64,000 bases of DNA from NCBI RefSeq assembly GCF_017876775.1, contig NZ_JAGIOP010000002.1, forward strand, positions 4,092,001-4,156,000. The letters are read 5' to 3'. Below the pieces are notes generated by a model, which had not been told where the DNA came from, did not search any database, and saw nothing but the letters and a program-made list of their open reading frames with translations. Positions 25,101 through 36,903 of the stretch are shown one piece after another. This DNA comes from Mycolicibacterium lutetiense. GTDB lineage: Bacteria > Actinomycetota > Actinomycetes > Mycobacteriales > Mycobacteriaceae. A program made the position numbers and the translations under genes. Positions within the stretch are counted from its first letter, which is position 1. Each line of letters begins with the position of its first letter.

Positions 25101-28100
25101 CCCGGTCGCTGGCTCATCACCCGCTGGTCCAGGTGGCGTTGGCCTGGCAGAACTTCACCGCCGACACTGCGACCGAATCGACTCTGGGTGAGGCGCAGGT
25201 CAGTCCGCTGCCGGTCGACACCCACGTGGCCCGGATGGATCTCACGTTCTCGTTGGCTGAACGGTGGAACGACGCCGGTGAGCCGGCGGGGATCGGCGGC
25301 ACGGTCGAGTTCCGCACCGACGTATTCGACGCGGCCAGTGTCGAAGCCATGATCGGACGGTTGGCGCGCGTCGCAGAGGCACTGATCGATGATCCGGCCC
25401 GGCGGCTGTCGTCGGTCGATGTGCTGGATGTTGTCGAGCATGCTCGCCTCGACGATGTCGGCAACCGGGCGGCATTGGCTGAGTCCCCGCTCCCTGTCAT
25501 GTCGATTCCGGGGTTGTTCGCTGCTCAGGCGGCTCGTGCGCCAGAGGCCGTGGCGGTGAGTTTCGATGGTCATTCGATGACTTATCGGGAGCTCGATGAG
25601 GCATCGAACCGCTTGGCGCACTGCCTAGTTGGCTTCGGCGCCGGCCCGGGTGAATGTGTGGCGGTGTTGGTGCCCCGGTCGGTTGAGGCGATCGTCGCGA
25701 TTCTGGGGGCGTTGAAGTCGGGGGCGTCGTATGTGCCGGTCGATCCTATGCATCCTGATGCGCGGATCCAGTTCATGCTCGGCGATGCGGCTCCGATTGT
25801 CGCGGTGACCACCCGTGAATTGCGGACACGTCTGGAAGGGATCGACCTGACCCTCGTAGACGTTGCCGATGCCGCGATCGATGCCGAACCCAGTACCGCG
25901 CTGCGGGGGCCCGATTCCGATGATGTGGCGTATTTGATTTACACCTCCGGGACGACGGGTGTTCCCAAGGGCGTGGCGATCAGTCATCGGAATGTGGTCC
26001 GGTTGTTGGAGACGTTGGATGTGGAGTTGGGTCTGGCGGGTCAGGTTTGGACTCAGTGTCATTCGTTGGCGTTTGACTATTCGGTGTGGGAGATCTGGGG
26101 GGCTTTGCTGTTCGGAGGCCGGCTGGTAGTGGTATCGGAGTCGGTGACACGATCTCCGGAAGAGTTGTTGGGCTTGCTGGTTGCCGAGCAGGTGACTGTG
26201 TTGAGTCAGACGCCGTCGGCGTTCTACGCCTTGCAGTCGGTGGACGCGCTGCAGCCTGAGTTGGGCCGTCAGTTGAAGTTGGAGACGGTGGTCTTCGGTG
26301 GGGAAGCGCTTGAACCACAGCGCCTTCGACCATGGTTCGAGGGACATTCGGGTTCGACTCGGTTGATCAACATGTATGGCATCACCGAGACGACGGTGCA
26401 CGCCTCGTTCCGGGAGATCGTGGCCAGTGATGCCGGGGGCAGCGCCAGTCCGATCGGTGTGCCATTGGACCATCTCGGGTTCTTCGTGCTGGATTCGTCG
26501 TTGCAGCCGGTGCCGGTGGGTGTGGTGGGCGAGCTGTATGTGGTCGGCGCCGGGTTGGGATTTGGTTACTGGCGGCGTGGGGGCCTGTGTGCGACGAGGT
26601 TTGTGGCGTGTCCGTTTGGTGGGGCCGGGGCGCGGATGTATCGGACCGGTGATCTGGCGGCGTGGGGTATCGATGGGCAGTTGCGGTATTTGGGGCGTGC
26701 TGATGAGCAGGTCAAGATTCGTGGGTACCGCATCGAACTAGGCGAAATTCAATCAGCCCTGGCAGATTTGGACGGAGTCAGACAAGCCGAGGTCATAGCG
26801 CGAGAGGATCGCCCCGGCGACAAGCGCCTGGTCGGCTATATCACCGGCAGCGCGGATCCGATCGCGGTTCGCGCCGCGTTGTCGGACCGGTTGCCCGGCT
26901 ACATGGTTCCCGCCGCGATCGTGGTTCTGGACAGCTTGCCGTTGACGGTGAACGGCAAACTCGATAAACGCGCTTTGCCGGCCCCTGACTACGTCAACGG
27001 TCAGGAGTACCGTGCCGCGGCCACTCCGGTCGAGGAGCTGCTGGCCGGTGTCTATGCCCAGGTTCTCGGTCTGGAACGCGTCGGGGTGGATGACTCGTTC
27101 TTCGACTTGGGCGGCGACTCCCTCTCGGCGATGCGGTTGATCAATGCGGTCAACGCCAGTCTGGACACTGATCTTGCGGTTCGCGCCGTGTTTGAGGCAC
27201 CCAGGGTGGCAGAGCTTGCGGCGCGTGTGGGCGAGAGTTCGGGTCGGCGCGAGCCGTTGGTGGTCCAACAACGCCCGGATGACCTCCCGCTGTCGTATGC
27301 CCAGCAGCGGTTGTGGTTCCTCGACCAGCTCGAGGGACCATCACCGATCTACAACATGCCGACCGCGTACCGGATCACCGGCGGGCTGGATGTCGACGCC
27401 CTAGGGCAGGCACTGGCCGACGTGGTGGAGCGCCACGAGTCTCTGCGTACGGTGTTCGCGGCGCTCGACGGTGTGCCTCGACAGGTTGTGGTGCCGGCGG
27501 AACAGGCCGATCTGGGGTGGCAGGTCGTTGACGCCGTGGACTGGTCCGTGGATCGACTACACGACGCGATTCGCGCGACCGTCGAATACAACTTCGATCT
27601 GTCAGCTGAGATTCCGTTGAGGGCAAGCCTTTTCCGAATGGGCGAGGGTGAACATGTCCTGGTTGCGGTAGTCCATCACATCGCCGGCGATGGCTGGTCG
27701 ATCGGTCCGCTGGTGCGTGATATCGGGGTGGCCTACGCGAGCCGGTGCGCGGGGCAGGTCCCCGGCTGGGCGCCGTTGCCGGTGCAATATGCGGACTACA
27801 CGTTGTGGCAGCGGTCGTATCTGGGTGATCTGACCGACCCTGACAGTCGAATTGCCGGACAATTGTCGTACTGGGAGCAGGTGCTGGCCGGGCTGCCGGA
27901 GCGTCTGGAGCTGCCCACTGACCGGCCATATCCGGCGGTGGCCGACTACCGCGGGGCCAGTCTCACGATGGAATGGCCGGTCGAGTTGCAGCAGCAGATC
28001 GCCCGCGCAGCGACTGAGCACAATGCGACCAGCTTCATGGTGGTACAGGCTGCCCTGGCCGTGTTGTTGTCGAACCTCAGCGGGAATTCGGATGTTGCGG

Positions 28101-31100
28101 TGGGGTTCCCGATCGCCGGGCGTAGTGATCCAGCATTGGATGAGTTGGTCGGGGTTTTCATCAACACACTGGTGCTACGGGTCGAGCTCGACGGTGACCC
28201 CACCGTTGCTGACCTGTTGGCCCAGGTGCGGCGACGCAGTTTGGCTGCCTACGAGCACCAGGATGTGCCTTTCGAGATGGTTGTCGACCGGCTCAACCCT
28301 GCCCGCAGTTTGACCCACCACCCGCTGGTCCAGGTGATGATGGCGTGGCAGAACCTGACCACGCAGGACGATGACCAAACGGCCTCACCGAATTTGGGTG
28401 GCATGCAGGCCACACCGCTGGAAGCGGACACTCAGGCCGCCCGCATGGATCTGACGATCTCGTTGGCAGAACGCTGGAGCGCCGGTGAGCCCGCCGGCAT
28501 CACTGGGGCTGTGGAGTTCCGCACCGATGTGTTCGATGCCGCCTCCATCCAGACCTTTATCGAGCGACTGACCCACGTGATCGAAGGTCTGACCGCCGAT
28601 CCATCAGCGACGTTGTCGTCCATAAACGTGCTGGAGGCAGATGACCACGCCCAACTCGACGGATGGGGCAACCGGCTCGTGCTGTCCGAGTCGGTGGCCG
28701 CGACGTCGATTCCCGCAGCGTTCGCCGAACAGGTGACGCGGGACCCAGCTGCGGTAGCGGTGGTGTGCGGTGAGAGTTCGTGGACGTATCGCGAGCTTGA
28801 TGAGGCGTCGAATCGCTTGGCACACCTGCTTGTTGGCCATGGGGCTGGATCGGGTGAATGTGTGGCGTTGCTGCTCAACCATTCGGCCGAGGCGATCGTC
28901 GCGATCCTGGCGGTGCTCAAGTCGGGGGCCGCGTACCTGCCGATCGACCCGATGGTGCCGGACGCGCGGGTCGAGTTCATGCTGGCCGACGCCGGCCCGG
29001 TCGCTGCAGTCACGACCTCGCAGTTGCGGACCCGACTGGATGGATGCGACCTGGCAGTCATAGACATCGCCGATACCCGGATCGCGACGCAATCCAGTAC
29101 CGCGTTGCGAGGACCGGCCGCCGATGACCTCGCCTATCTGATCTACACCTCGGGGACCACCGGTGTTCCGAAGGGCGTGGCGATCACTCATCAGAATGTG
29201 ACGCAGTTCCTCGGGGCCGTGGACCCGGCCCTGGTTGGTCCGGGAACCGTGTGGTCACAGTGGCATTCGCTGGTGTTCGACGTTTCGGTATGGGACATCT
29301 TCGGTGCCCTGTTGCACGGCGGCCGGTTGGTGGTGGTGCCCGAGGAGGTGGCCCGTTCTCCGCAGGACTTGCACGACTTGCTGGTGGCCCAGAAGGTCAG
29401 CGTCTTGAGCCAGACACCGTCGGCGGCGGGGATGCTCTCACCGGAAGGCTTGGAGTCCACCGCGTTGGTGGTGGCCGGGGAAGCCTGTCCGACGGAGCTG
29501 GTGCAGCGGTGGGCGTCGGGGCGGGTGTTGATCAACGCTTATGGGCCCACCGAGGCCACGGTGTATGCCGCGATAAGTGCGCCCTTGAAAGCTGAAGCAG
29601 CGGCGCCGAACATCGTTCCGATCGGGTCGCCGGCCCCCGGGGCCGCGTTGTTCGTCCTTGATCGCTGGCTGCGGGAAGTGCCTCCGGGTGTTGTAGGGGA
29701 GTTGTATGTGGCCGGCCGCGGTGTCGGTGTGGGCTATGTCGGTCGAGCCGGGTTGACCGCATCCCGCTTCGTCCCTTGCCCGTTCGGCGGTGGGGGGTCA
29801 CGCATGTACCGGACCGGCGATCTGGTGCGCTGGGGCAGTGATGGGCAGATGCAGTACCTCGGCCGCGCCGATGAACAGGTCAAGATCCGCGGCTACCGGA
29901 TCGAACTCGGCGAAATCCAGGTCGCACTGTCCGATCTGGACAGCGTGGAACAGGCCGTCGTCGTCGCCCGCGAGGACCACCCGGGCGAGAAGCGACTCGT
30001 CGGATACGTGACCGAGACGGCGCCCGGCCTGGTCGACTCAGGTAAGGCCCGAGCCCACCTGGCTGAGCACCTTCCGACTTACATGGTGCCTGCTGCCGTG
30101 GTGGTGGTCGACGCAATACCGTTGACGGTCAACGGCAAGTTGGACAGACGCGCGCTGCCGGCACCGGAATACGTCGATGCCGACAGCTATCGTGCCCCGA
30201 CCACCCCGGCCGAGGAGATCCTGGTCGGCATCTTCGCTCAAGTATTGGGTTTGGATCGGGTCGGAGTCGACGACTCGTTCTTCGATCTCGGCGGCGACTC
30301 CTTGTCAGCCATCCGGCTGATCAATGCCGTCAACACCGCATTCGACACTGATCTGGCAGTCCGCGCGGTATTCGACGCGCCGGCTGTGGCGCAGCTCGAG
30401 CCGCGAATCGCCATGGGTTCGGGCGAGCGGACCCCGTTGACGCCCATGCCTCGGCCCGCAGTGGTGCCGTTGTCGTATGCTCAGCAGCGGCTGTGGTTCC
30501 TGGACCAATTACACGGTCCTTCCCCGATTTACAACATGCCGATGATGTATCGGGTCACCGGATTGGACGTCTATGCGCTCCGCCTGGCCCTTGCCGATGT
30601 GGCAGCCCGGCATGAGAGTCTGCGCACGGTCTTTCCCGAGGTCAACGGTGTGCCAGGGCAGCTGGTCATTCCTGCCGACCAGGCTGATATCGGGTGGCAG
30701 GTTGTTGATGTCGCCGGCTGGCCTGCGGAGGAGCTGTCGGACGCCATCGACTCAGCTGTCCGGCACCCCTTCGATCTGAACAACGAGATCCCGATCTGGG
30801 CAAGGCTTTTCCGTGTTTCTGAGGATGAGCATGTGCTGGTGGCGGTGGTGCACCACATCGCTGGGGACGCTTGGTCCTTCGCTCCCCTCGCCCGTGATGT
30901 GGCCGCCGCCTACGCCGCCCGATGTGGCGGGCAGGCGCCGGAGTGGTCCCCTCTGCCGGTGCAGTATGTGGATTACACGTTGTGGCAGCGCGAGTATCTC
31001 GGTGAGCTGTCCGATCCCCAGAGTCGTATCGCCGGGCAACTGGCGTACTGGGAGGATGCGTTGGCGGGGTTGCCGGAGCGGTTGGAGTTGCCGACGGATC

Positions 31101-34100
31101 GGCCTTACCCGGCGGTGGCCGATTATCGGGGCGCGGTTGTGGAGGTGGCTTGGTCGGCGGTGTTGCAGCGGCGGGTGGCGGTGGTGGCGCGGGAGCACAA
31201 TGCGACCAGTTTCATGGTGGTGCAGGCTGCGTTGGCGGTGTTGTTGTCGGGTTTGGGTGCCAGTTCTGATGTGGCGGTGGGTTTCCCGATTGCCGGGCGC
31301 AATGATCCGGCGTTGGCTGATCTGGTCGGGTTCTTTGTGAACACCTTGGTGTTGCGGATGGATGTGTCGGAGGATCCGACGGTTGCTGAGTTGTTGGGGC
31401 AGGTGCGTCAGCGCTGCTTGGCTGCTTATGAGCATCAGGATGTGCCGTTCGAGGTGTTGGTGGAGCGGCTCAACCCGACCCGTAGTTTGAGCCATCATCC
31501 GTTGGTCCAGGTGATGTTGGCCTGGCAGAACCCCGCGAATGCGCCCGGTTCCGAGCCGCCGGCGGGTGATGTGCAGGCTGCGGCACTGATGGCCGAAACC
31601 CATACCGCACGTATGGATCTGGTTTTTGCTCTCGGAGAAAGGTACGACGCGGAGGACGCCTGGGCCGGGATCGGTGGTTCGGTCGAGTTCCGCACTGATG
31701 TATTCGACGCCGGCACGATCGAGGTGATCGTCGGGCGGTTGGAGCGGATTCTGGCGGCGATGACGGCCGATCCGGCCCAGCGCTTGTCGTCGATCGGTGT
31801 GTTGGACACCGACGAGCATGCCCGTCTCGACGAGCTCGGAAACCTGGCCGCGCTGACCGCACCGGCGAGGATGGCGGGCTCGATTCCGGAGGTGTTCGCC
31901 CAGCAGGTGGCTCGGGTGCCGGATGCAGCAGCCGTGACCTTCGACGGCAGGTCCATGTCGTATCGAGAACTCGACGAAGCCTCGAATCGGCTGGCGCACC
32001 ACCTTACCGGTCATGGTGCCGGCCCCGGTGAGTGTGTGGCGTTGGTGCTGAATCGTTCGGTTGACGCGATTGTGGCGATCTTGGCGGTGTTGAAGACAGG
32101 GGCGGCGTACTTGCCGTTGGATCCGGCGTACCCAGACGCACGGATCGCCGTGGTGGTCAGTGATGCCCGACCGGTGGCCGCGGTCACTGTCGGTGGGTTG
32201 GTGGGGCGGTTGGATCGTCTGGGTGTGGTTGTTGTCGATGTGGCGGATCGGCGGATCGAGGCGCAATCGAGCAGCGCATTGCCGGTGCCGACGGGGGATG
32301 ACATCGCTTACGTGATCTATACGTCGGGTACGACGGGTGTGCCGAAGGGGGTGGCGGTCCCGCACAGCAATGTGGCGGGGTTGCTCTCGTCGTTGGAGTT
32401 GGGGTTGCCGCCGGCGGGGGTGTGGTCGCAGTGGCATTCGTATTCGTTTGATGTGTCGGTGTGGGAGATTTTCGGTGCGCTGTTGAGCGGTGGCCGGTTG
32501 GTTGTGGTGCCTGATGCGGTGGCGGGTTCGCCGGATGAGTTGCATGCGTTGTTGATTGCTGAGCAGGTGACGGTGTTGAATCAGACTCCGTCTGCTGCGG
32601 CGGCGTTGTCGTCGGAGGGTTTGGAGTCGGCGGCGTTGGTGGTGGCTGGTGAGGCGTGTCCGGTTGAGTTGGTGGATCGCTGGGCTCCGAATCGGTTGAT
32701 GGTCAACGGTTATGGTCCGACGGAGACGTGGTACACGTCGTTCAGTGCACCGCTGGTTGCCGGGTCGGGTGTGGTACCGATCGGTGTGCCGGTGTCGGGG
32801 GCGGCGTTTTTTGTGCTGGACCCGTGGTTGCGTCCGGTGCCTGCGGGGGTGGTGGGTGAGTTGTATGTGGCCGGGTCTGGTTTGGCGTGCGGGTATTTGG
32901 GTCGGGGTGGGTTGACCGGATCGCGGTTTGTGGCGTGTCCGTTTGCCGCGGGGCAGCGGATGTATCGCACTGGGGATCTGGTGTCCTGGGGATCTGATGG
33001 TCAGTTGCTCTATCTGGGTCGGGCTGATGAGCAGGTCAAGATCCGTGGGTATCGCATCGAGTTGGGTGAGGTTCAGGCGGTGCTGGCTGGTCTGGAGGGT
33101 GTGGGTCAGGCGGCAGTCATTGCTCGTGAGGATCGTCCGGGTGACAAGCGCCTTGTGGGTTATGTCACCGAATCATCCTCAGGCACTGTTGATTCGGTGA
33201 CAGCTCGGACTGCCCTAGCGCAGCGGTTGCCCAGCTATATGGTGCCCGCCGCGGTCGTGGTCCTCGATGCTTTGCCGTTGACGGTCAACGGGAAGTTGGA
33301 TCGTCGGGCGCTGCCGGTGCCGGATTACGTCGATGCTCGGCAGTATTGTTCTCCGTCAACGCTGACTGAGGAGATCTTGGCCGGCGTTTACGCCGAAGTT
33401 CTCGGTCTGGAGCGGGTCGGGGTCGAGGATTCGTTCTTTGATCTGGGTGGGGATTCGTTGTCGGCGATGCGGGTGATCGCTGCGGCCAATGCCAGCTTGG
33501 GTGCTGAGTTGGCGGTGCGGGTGATGTTCGATGCGCCGACGGTGCGGGGTTTGGCTGCGCAGGTGGGTAAGGCTGAGAGTTCGCGGGAAGTGGTTCCGGT
33601 TGAGGTGCTCAAACCGGGAAGTGGTGTGCCGTTGTGTTGTGTTCATGATGGTTTCGGGTTGAGTTGGTCGTATCGGGCGTTGGGTCAATATGTCGATGGT
33701 CCGATCATCGGGATCAATCGAGCTCCAGCCGATGGCGAACCCGAAGCGCAGTCGATTCAGGCCATGGCAGCCAGTTATGCCGATCGGCTCCAGGAGCTGT
33801 ATCCGGTTGGGCCGTATCGGATTCTCGGGTGGTCGTTTGGTGGTGTGGTGGCTCACGCGTTGGCTGTCGAGCTTCAGCGGCGTGGGTGTGAGGTTCAGCG
33901 GCTGGTGATGTTGGATGGTTTGTTGAATCCGAACCGGTTCTGGAAACGCATCACCAGGAAGATTGCGAAGAATAAAGCGATGGCCGAGGGATGGGTTCTG
34001 GATTACATCCTGCGGACCAACAAGGTTCGAGTTCCGGTGCATTTTGGGCTGTTGACGTATTCACGGGTGGCCGACATCATTGCGCGGCACGGGGCCAGCC

Positions 34101-34441
34101 CTCCGTCTCGGCAGTTGGTCGATTTCATGGCGCGCAGTGTCAGTGCGGGTCAGTTGTTGCTGCTCGATCATCAGCCGCAACCGTTTGATGGTGATGTCGT
34201 GATGTTTTCGGCTGCGCGTCCTCGATGTGAGGACACCGGCGGGGATGGGCTCGTGCCGGGGTTGGCGCGTCTGCGCAACAGTCGGGCAGCCCGGTCGCTT
34301 TTGCATAGTTGGCGTCCTTATGTTTCCGGGAAGATCACGGTGCTACCGGTGGGCTGCACCCACTTCGAAATGTTCACCCCCGAATCACTGAGTGAATACG
34401 CCGAACAGCTGAAGTCGGTCTTGGAAAGTGCCGCGGAATAG
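22181..34441 (+). CDS. NRPS-B: four-module synthetase with terminal thioesterase
   Basis: 4086 residues. Order: short C-A linker 1-40, A6 45-535, T6 (Ser580); C7 630-1070, A7 1110-1600, T7 (Ser1647); C8 1695-2140, A8 2180-2660, T8 (Ser2707); C9 2755-3200, A9 3240-3715, T9 (Ser3759); thioesterase 3805-4086 with nucleophile Ser3885 in GWSFGG and His4061 in GCTHFEM. Signatures read against GrsA: A6 DYWSIGMVHK and A7 DYWSVGMVHK, close to the known threonine code DFWNIGMVHK; A8 DVWSVAAVYK; A9 starts DVWNVAG and then has a one-residue deletion at the 330/331 positions. The protein begins in the linker after a C domain, so it must take its acceptor chain from C6 of NRPS-A. GTG 22181 overlaps the NRPS-A stop and follows GGAGG (22168-22172), implying translational coupling. 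Inferred residues: Thr-Thr-Ala-Pro, released as a linear acid. Confidence 0.93.
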   Translation: MTADLSRRLSSMDFLDEDEHAELFEWGNRSALIEPVAASASITGLFAAQVARASDAPAVTFNGRSITYAELDAASDRLAHRLVSLGVGPGERVALLFPRSIEAIVSIVAVLKSGAAYLPIDPMHPDARIQFMLADAEPAVAVTTTELMGRLAGCDLEVIDFEEVRHRSGQSEALPSPTAADIAYLIYTSGTTGVPKGVAITHRNVVRLLETLDAELGLAGQVWTQCHSLAFDYSVWEIWGALLFGGRLVVVPEAVTRAPEVLHALLAAEQVTMFSQTPSAFYALQAVDALRPGPGGQLKLETVIFGGEALEPQRLRAWLDHHPGSPRLINMYGITETTVHASFREIVGVDAEGSVSPIGVPLAHLGFFVLDPSLRPVPVGVVGELYVVGTGLGCGYWRRGGLSASRFVACPFGGAGARMYRTGDLASWGGDGQLRYAGRVDEQVKIRGYRIELGEIQTALAEADGVGQAAVIVREDHPGDKRLVGYITGTADPVAVRAALSERLPGYMVPTAVVVLATLPLTVNGKLDRRALPAPDYVNGQGYRAPATPLEEVLAGIYAQVLSLGRVGVDDSFFDLGGDSLSATRLINAVNATLGADFAVRAVFETPTVAQLAARAGESSGRHEPLVAQQRPTVIPLSYAQQRLWFLDQLEGLSPIYNMAVALRVRGSLNADALGAALADVVERHESLRTVFRSIEGVPEQVVVPAGEADCGWRVVDAGEWSTTELREAIGEMAGHAFDLGSEIPLRAALLRLNEDEHVLVAVVHHIAADGWSVAPLITDLQLAYAGRSAGRAPGWTPLPVQYVDYTLWQREHLGDLGDTDSRISGQVAYWEQALAGLPERLELPTDRPYPAVADHRGASMPVSLPAELHKRIREVAREHNATTYMVVQAALTMLLSKLGASSDVAVGVPIAGRSDAALDQLVGFFVNTLVLRVDLAGDPTVAELLAQVRQRSLATLEHQDVPFEVLVDRLKPTRSLAHHPLVQVALAWQNFTADTATESTLGEAQVSPLPVDTHVARMDLTFSLAERWNDAGEPAGIGGTVEFRTDVFDAASVEAMIGRLARVAEALIDDPARRLSSVDVLDVVEHARLDDVGNRAALAESPLPVMSIPGLFAAQAARAPEAVAVSFDGHSMTYRELDEASNRLAHCLVGFGAGPGECVAVLVPRSVEAIVAILGALKSGASYVPVDPMHPDARIQFMLGDAAPIVAVTTRELRTRLEGIDLTLVDVADAAIDAEPSTALRGPDSDDVAYLIYTSGTTGVPKGVAISHRNVVRLLETLDVELGLAGQVWTQCHSLAFDYSVWEIWGALLFGGRLVVVSESVTRSPEELLGLLVAEQVTVLSQTPSAFYALQSVDALQPELGRQLKLETVVFGGEALEPQRLRPWFEGHSGSTRLINMYGITETTVHASFREIVASDAGGSASPIGVPLDHLGFFVLDSSLQPVPVGVVGELYVVGAGLGFGYWRRGGLCATRFVACPFGGAGARMYRTGDLAAWGIDGQLRYLGRADEQVKIRGYRIELGEIQSALADLDGVRQAEVIAREDRPGDKRLVGYITGSADPIAVRAALSDRLPGYMVPAAIVVLDSLPLTVNGKLDKRALPAPDYVNGQEYRAAATPVEELLAGVYAQVLGLERVGVDDSFFDLGGDSLSAMRLINAVNASLDTDLAVRAVFEAPRVAELAARVGESSGRREPLVVQQRPDDLPLSYAQQRLWFLDQLEGPSPIYNMPTAYRITGGLDVDALGQALADVVERHESLRTVFAALDGVPRQVVVPAEQADLGWQVVDAVDWSVDRLHDAIRATVEYNFDLSAEIPLRASLFRMGEGEHVLVAVVHHIAGDGWSIGPLVRDIGVAYASRCAGQVPGWAPLPVQYADYTLWQRSYLGDLTDPDSRIAGQLSYWEQVLAGLPERLELPTDRPYPAVADYRGASLTMEWPVELQQQIARAATEHNATSFMVVQAALAVLLSNLSGNSDVAVGFPIAGRSDPALDELVGVFINTLVLRVELDGDPTVADLLAQVRRRSLAAYEHQDVPFEMVVDRLNPARSLTHHPLVQVMMAWQNLTTQDDDQTASPNLGGMQATPLEADTQAARMDLTISLAERWSAGEPAGITGAVEFRTDVFDAASIQTFIERLTHVIEGLTADPSATLSSINVLEADDHAQLDGWGNRLVLSESVAATSIPAAFAEQVTRDPAAVAVVCGESSWTYRELDEASNRLAHLLVGHGAGSGECVALLLNHSAEAIVAILAVLKSGAAYLPIDPMVPDARVEFMLADAGPVAAVTTSQLRTRLDGCDLAVIDIADTRIATQSSTALRGPAADDLAYLIYTSGTTGVPKGVAITHQNVTQFLGAVDPALVGPGTVWSQWHSLVFDVSVWDIFGALLHGGRLVVVPEEVARSPQDLHDLLVAQKVSVLSQTPSAAGMLSPEGLESTALVVAGEACPTELVQRWASGRVLINAYGPTEATVYAAISAPLKAEAAAPNIVPIGSPAPGAALFVLDRWLREVPPGVVGELYVAGRGVGVGYVGRAGLTASRFVPCPFGGGGSRMYRTGDLVRWGSDGQMQYLGRADEQVKIRGYRIELGEIQVALSDLDSVEQAVVVAREDHPGEKRLVGYVTETAPGLVDSGKARAHLAEHLPTYMVPAAVVVVDAIPLTVNGKLDRRALPAPEYVDADSYRAPTTPAEEILVGIFAQVLGLDRVGVDDSFFDLGGDSLSAIRLINAVNTAFDTDLAVRAVFDAPAVAQLEPRIAMGSGERTPLTPMPRPAVVPLSYAQQRLWFLDQLHGPSPIYNMPMMYRVTGLDVYALRLALADVAARHESLRTVFPEVNGVPGQLVIPADQADIGWQVVDVAGWPAEELSDAIDSAVRHPFDLNNEIPIWARLFRVSEDEHVLVAVVHHIAGDAWSFAPLARDVAAAYAARCGGQAPEWSPLPVQYVDYTLWQREYLGELSDPQSRIAGQLAYWEDALAGLPERLELPTDRPYPAVADYRGAVVEVAWSAVLQRRVAVVAREHNATSFMVVQAALAVLLSGLGASSDVAVGFPIAGRNDPALADLVGFFVNTLVLRMDVSEDPTVAELLGQVRQRCLAAYEHQDVPFEVLVERLNPTRSLSHHPLVQVMLAWQNPANAPGSEPPAGDVQAAALMAETHTARMDLVFALGERYDAEDAWAGIGGSVEFRTDVFDAGTIEVIVGRLERILAAMTADPAQRLSSIGVLDTDEHARLDELGNLAALTAPARMAGSIPEVFAQQVARVPDAAAVTFDGRSMSYRELDEASNRLAHHLTGHGAGPGECVALVLNRSVDAIVAILAVLKTGAAYLPLDPAYPDARIAVVVSDARPVAAVTVGGLVGRLDRLGVVVVDVADRRIEAQSSSALPVPTGDDIAYVIYTSGTTGVPKGVAVPHSNVAGLLSSLELGLPPAGVWSQWHSYSFDVSVWEIFGALLSGGRLVVVPDAVAGSPDELHALLIAEQVTVLNQTPSAAAALSSEGLESAALVVAGEACPVELVDRWAPNRLMVNGYGPTETWYTSFSAPLVAGSGVVPIGVPVSGAAFFVLDPWLRPVPAGVVGELYVAGSGLACGYLGRGGLTGSRFVACPFAAGQRMYRTGDLVSWGSDGQLLYLGRADEQVKIRGYRIELGEVQAVLAGLEGVGQAAVIAREDRPGDKRLVGYVTESSSGTVDSVTARTALAQRLPSYMVPAAVVVLDALPLTVNGKLDRRALPVPDYVDARQYCSPSTLTEEILAGVYAEVLGLERVGVEDSFFDLGGDSLSAMRVIAAANASLGAELAVRVMFDAPTVRGLAAQVGKAESSREVVPVEVLKPGSGVPLCCVHDGFGLSWSYRALGQYVDGPIIGINRAPADGEPEAQSIQAMAASYADRLQELYPVGPYRILGWSFGGVVAHALAVELQRRGCEVQRLVMLDGLLNPNRFWKRITRKIAKNKAMAEGWVLDYILRTNKVRVPVHFGLLTYSRVADIIARHGASPPSRQLVDFMARSVSAGQLLLLDHQPQPFDGDVVMFSAARPRCEDTGGDGLVPGLARLRNSRAARSLLHSWRPYVSGKITVLPVGCTHFEMFTPESLSEYAEQLKSVLESAAE

Positions 34442-34559
34442 TTTCGTAACGATGCTCTGGCGCAAAAGCGTTGAGCGGCTGACGTGGGGACGGTGATCGC
34501 CAATGCGGACCACTTACAAACACGAGACGCGCGAATACAACGCCGATACAGTTCCAAAG

Positions 34560-35900
34560 ATGAGCAATGTCCTTGATGTGCTCGACCAGCGTACGTTTGA
34601 TCTCGGTCTGGCGATCGGAATCAACAGCCTTCTACAGAGCGTCTGGATTTATGACCGCCCGATCGGCATCGAAGGCCTGCGCCAGTTCCACGACCATCTC
34701 CGGCGGGGACGATTGTCCCGCGGCATCGAGCGGTCACCACTTTCGTTCGGTCGCCACCGCTGGGTAGCGTCGGATAATTCGTCCGAGCTCGAGGTTGTCG
34801 AGACAGCTAGGCCGCGTGAAGAATTCGACGACTGGCTCGACGAGCAGATCAATACTCCTCTTGATTGCGAGCGCGGACCCGGCTGGCACCTTGCCGTGCT
34901 CCCGTTCACCGACGGCGGCTCAGGTGTGAGCTTGGTCGTCTCGCACTGCCTCATCGATGGAGTCGGTCTGTGTGAGGCACTGGCTGATGCGGCACTCGGC
35001 CGTGTCGATCCGATCAGCTGGCCGGCTGCCGCAACGCGCGGTCGTTGGCAAGCCCTGAGGCAGGACACCTGGCAAACCGTGCGCGACATCCCCGCCATGG
35101 CTCGGGGCGTTATCGCCGCGATTCGGTTGGCCCGCCGTAGCAAGGAGGGCGCCGGAGCCGTAACCTCGGCCACCTCGCCGACTACCCCATCACCTGCACC
35201 CGCCGCCGTTTCCGACGAACCGATCCCGGTTCCAATGGCAACGATCCTCGTTGCTGCCGACGAATGGGATTCTCGTGCACAGGCGCTCGGTGGGACCAGC
35301 AACACCCTTCTTGTGGGGTTGGCTGCCCGGCTCGCCCATCGCGCAGGACGTGTCGGTGCAGACGGATCGGTGATCGTGATGATGCCGGTCAATCAGCGCG
35401 CCGACGGAGATACCCGCGCCAACGCGAGAAGCAGCGTCGCCGTCACGGTTGACCCCGCACTGGCGACCACGGACCTGCGTGAGATCCGGGCCGCGGTCAA
35501 ACAAGCGCTGATTCGCCACGGGGAGGTTCCCGACGAGGAGCACGCAGTGAATGCCATCATTCCGCTGTTACCGAAGCGGTTCCTCGGGGCGACTTCCCGT
35601 GTCGGTTCAACCAACCAGGTCGGTTCATCCAACCTCGGCGTGGTCAACCCTGCCGCCGGCCGGGCGGATGGTACGGACGCCGATTACTTCGCCGTGAAAG
35701 TTCTCCCGCACCTCGGGCTGACAGAGGCGATGCTGCACCGGTTCGGCGGGACCCAGTCGTTCCTTTCCGGAAGAGCAAACGGACAGGTATTTGTCTCGGC
35801 CCATTCATATCTACCTGGTCGAGTCAACACGAATGAGCGATTGAGACAAGATCTTTCACACGCATTGAACGATTTCTCGCTGACGGGCACGAATCTTTGA
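34560..35900 (+). CDS. Condensation/WS-DGAT-like acyltransferase (copy 1)
   Basis: 446 residues. The acyltransferase motif HxxxDG is present as HCLIDG (His129-Gly134), in the superfamily that includes NRPS condensation domains, PapA proteins and wax ester/diacylglycerol acyltransferases. The C-terminal half has the LPVNQR-like and SNLG segments of that fold. No signal peptide or membrane segment is evident. I chose the start at 34560 (MSNVLD) because the paralogue at 39531 begins with the same sequence; an in-frame ATG at 34503 would add 19 residues. Neither start has a strong ribosome site. It lies 118 bases after NRPS-B and 32 bases before an ICMT-like gene, so it belongs to the same operon. 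Proposed role (inference): O-acetylation of threonine side chains of the lipopeptide. N-terminal acylation is less likely because NRPS-A has its own starter C domain. Confidence 0.8.
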   Translation: MSNVLDVLDQRTFDLGLAIGINSLLQSVWIYDRPIGIEGLRQFHDHLRRGRLSRGIERSPLSFGRHRWVASDNSSELEVVETARPREEFDDWLDEQINTPLDCERGPGWHLAVLPFTDGGSGVSLVVSHCLIDGVGLCEALADAALGRVDPISWPAAATRGRWQALRQDTWQTVRDIPAMARGVIAAIRLARRSKEGAGAVTSATSPTTPSPAPAAVSDEPIPVPMATILVAADEWDSRAQALGGTSNTLLVGLAARLAHRAGRVGADGSVIVMMPVNQRADGDTRANARSSVAVTVDPALATTDLREIRAAVKQALIRHGEVPDEEHAVNAIIPLLPKRFLGATSRVGSTNQVGSSNLGVVNPAAGRADGTDADYFAVKVLPHLGLTEAMLHRFGGTQSFLSGRANGQVFVSAHSYLPGRVNTNERLRQDLSHALNDFSLTGTNL

Positions 35901-35932
35901 GCGTCCCCGAATCGCACAACCAGGAGGATGAC

Positions 35933-36607
35933 ATGAGCACCAATCTTCGGGTGGCTATCCAATCAGTTCTCGGCCTGGCGGCGTTGGGCGCGCTGCTGTT
36001 CGTGCCGGCAGGGACGTTCAACTACTGGCAGGCATGGGTTTTCCTGGCCGTGTACTCGGTCATGGCAATTCTGTCTACCGTCTACCTGTTGAGAAAGGAC
36101 AAGGCGGTCGTGGAGCGGCGCATGCGCGTCGGGCAGAACGCCGAGTCGAGACCGGTGCAGAAGGCCGTACTCGGCGTCATCGCAGTCTTGTCCGTCGCGC
36201 TGCCCGTGTTCTGCGGCCTCGATCATCGCTTCGGCTGGTCCCCGGTGCCCACCGCCGTATCTTGGATCGGTAACGCGATGTTCGCGATCGGCCTCGTGAT
36301 CACGATCTTCACGATCGTCCAAAACAGCTACGCGTCAGCCAACATCACCGTCGAGTCTGAGCAGACGCTGGTCTCCACCGGCCTCTACGGGCTGGTGCGG
36401 CATCCCATGTACATGGGGGCGCTGCTCATGGTGGCGGGAATGCCTCTAGCGCTCGGTTCATGGTGGGGGCTGGCCGTTCTCATTCCGGTCCTGACTCTGT
36501 ACACCTTCCGTATCCAGGATGAGGAGAAGCTGCTTCGACAGCAACTCGCCGGGTATGGGGAGTACGCGCAGAAGGTGCACTACCGGCTCGTGCCACTGGT
36601 TTGGTGA
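35933..36607 (+). CDS. ICMT-like integral membrane methyltransferase (copy 1)
   Basis: 224 residues with four to five hydrophobic segments and the isoprenylcysteine carboxyl methyltransferase/phospholipid methyltransferase signature: GLYGLVRHPMYMG, followed by the paired acidic residues of DEEKLL and a C-terminal YRLVPLVW. Family members use S-adenosylmethionine at the membrane, and ICMT proper makes carboxyl methyl esters. ATG 35933 is preceded by a perfect AGGAGG; the in-frame start at 35897 lacks such a site. It is the last gene of the NRPS operon. Proposed role (inference): methyl-esterification of the C-terminal carboxylate freed by the NRPS-B thioesterase. The closest copy is at 37379-38044. 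Confidence 0.85.
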   Translation: MSTNLRVAIQSVLGLAALGALLFVPAGTFNYWQAWVFLAVYSVMAILSTVYLLRKDKAVVERRMRVGQNAESRPVQKAVLGVIAVLSVALPVFCGLDHRFGWSPVPTAVSWIGNAMFAIGLVITIFTIVQNSYASANITVESEQTLVSTGLYGLVRHPMYMGALLMVAGMPLALGSWWGLAVLIPVLTLYTFRIQDEEKLLRQQLAGYGEYAQKVHYRLVPLVW

Positions 36608-36903
36608 CGACTGGGCCTGCCCGCGAGTGCATCGCGACGCAGTCGAATCAACCTGGCTGTGAACAGGATTCAAATCACTGACGCTGCCTCTGAAATCTGG
36701 TGTCGCGGAGCGAAGACTCCGCCCACCCTTGGCCCCGAACATCAGAGATAACCCGACACCCATGAAATAGCCTGCCACGAAAGTGCGTGGTAAGTAGGTG
36801 CTGCCCGGTTGCCTGATCGCCACCGAGCTATGCGGATACTGCATCGGCCGGCAACCAACCGTGCATCGACCGCAGGACAATGGGGCCAATCATCGACGCC
36901 TGA
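36608..36903. other. Intergenic stretch between convergent gene sets
   Basis: About 300 bases between the end of the forward operon and the truncated reverse ICMT gene. It holds one clear hairpin (36705-36722). The reverse strand has a short hydrophobic frame near 36730-36790 that could be a scrap of a membrane gene, but I cannot identify it. Confidence 0.5.
36705..36722. terminator. Hairpin between convergent operons (candidate bidirectional terminator)
   Basis: Perfect 6-bp stem GCGGAG/CTCCGC with a 6-base loop CGAAGA, about 100 bases after the ICMT stop. There is no T-run on either side; mycobacterial terminators often lack one, but the assignment stays weak. Confidence 0.35.

Noticed and set aside
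2604..34441. Glycopeptidolipid (mps1/mps2) locus
   Set aside because: GPL synthetases have four modules with epimerisation domains and a terminal reductase, with glycosyltransferases nearby. Here there are nine modules, no epimerisation domains, a thioesterase and no glycosyltransferases.
22181..34441. Macrocyclising thioesterase giving a cyclic lipopeptide
   Set aside because: Sequence alone does not separate hydrolysis from cyclisation. The presence of carboxyl-methyltransferase-like genes favours a linear acid intermediate, so I did not claim cyclisation.
34503..34559. Upstream start for the first acyltransferase
   Set aside because: The added 19 residues are not shared with the paralogue, whose start aligns with 34560; kept only as an alternative.
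36728..36889. Small reverse-strand membrane protein frame with a hydrophobic FVAGYFMGVGLSLMF segment
   Set aside because: Only one short hydrophobic stretch, no recognisable family and no ribosome site; it could be a scrap of a lost gene but cannot be supported.
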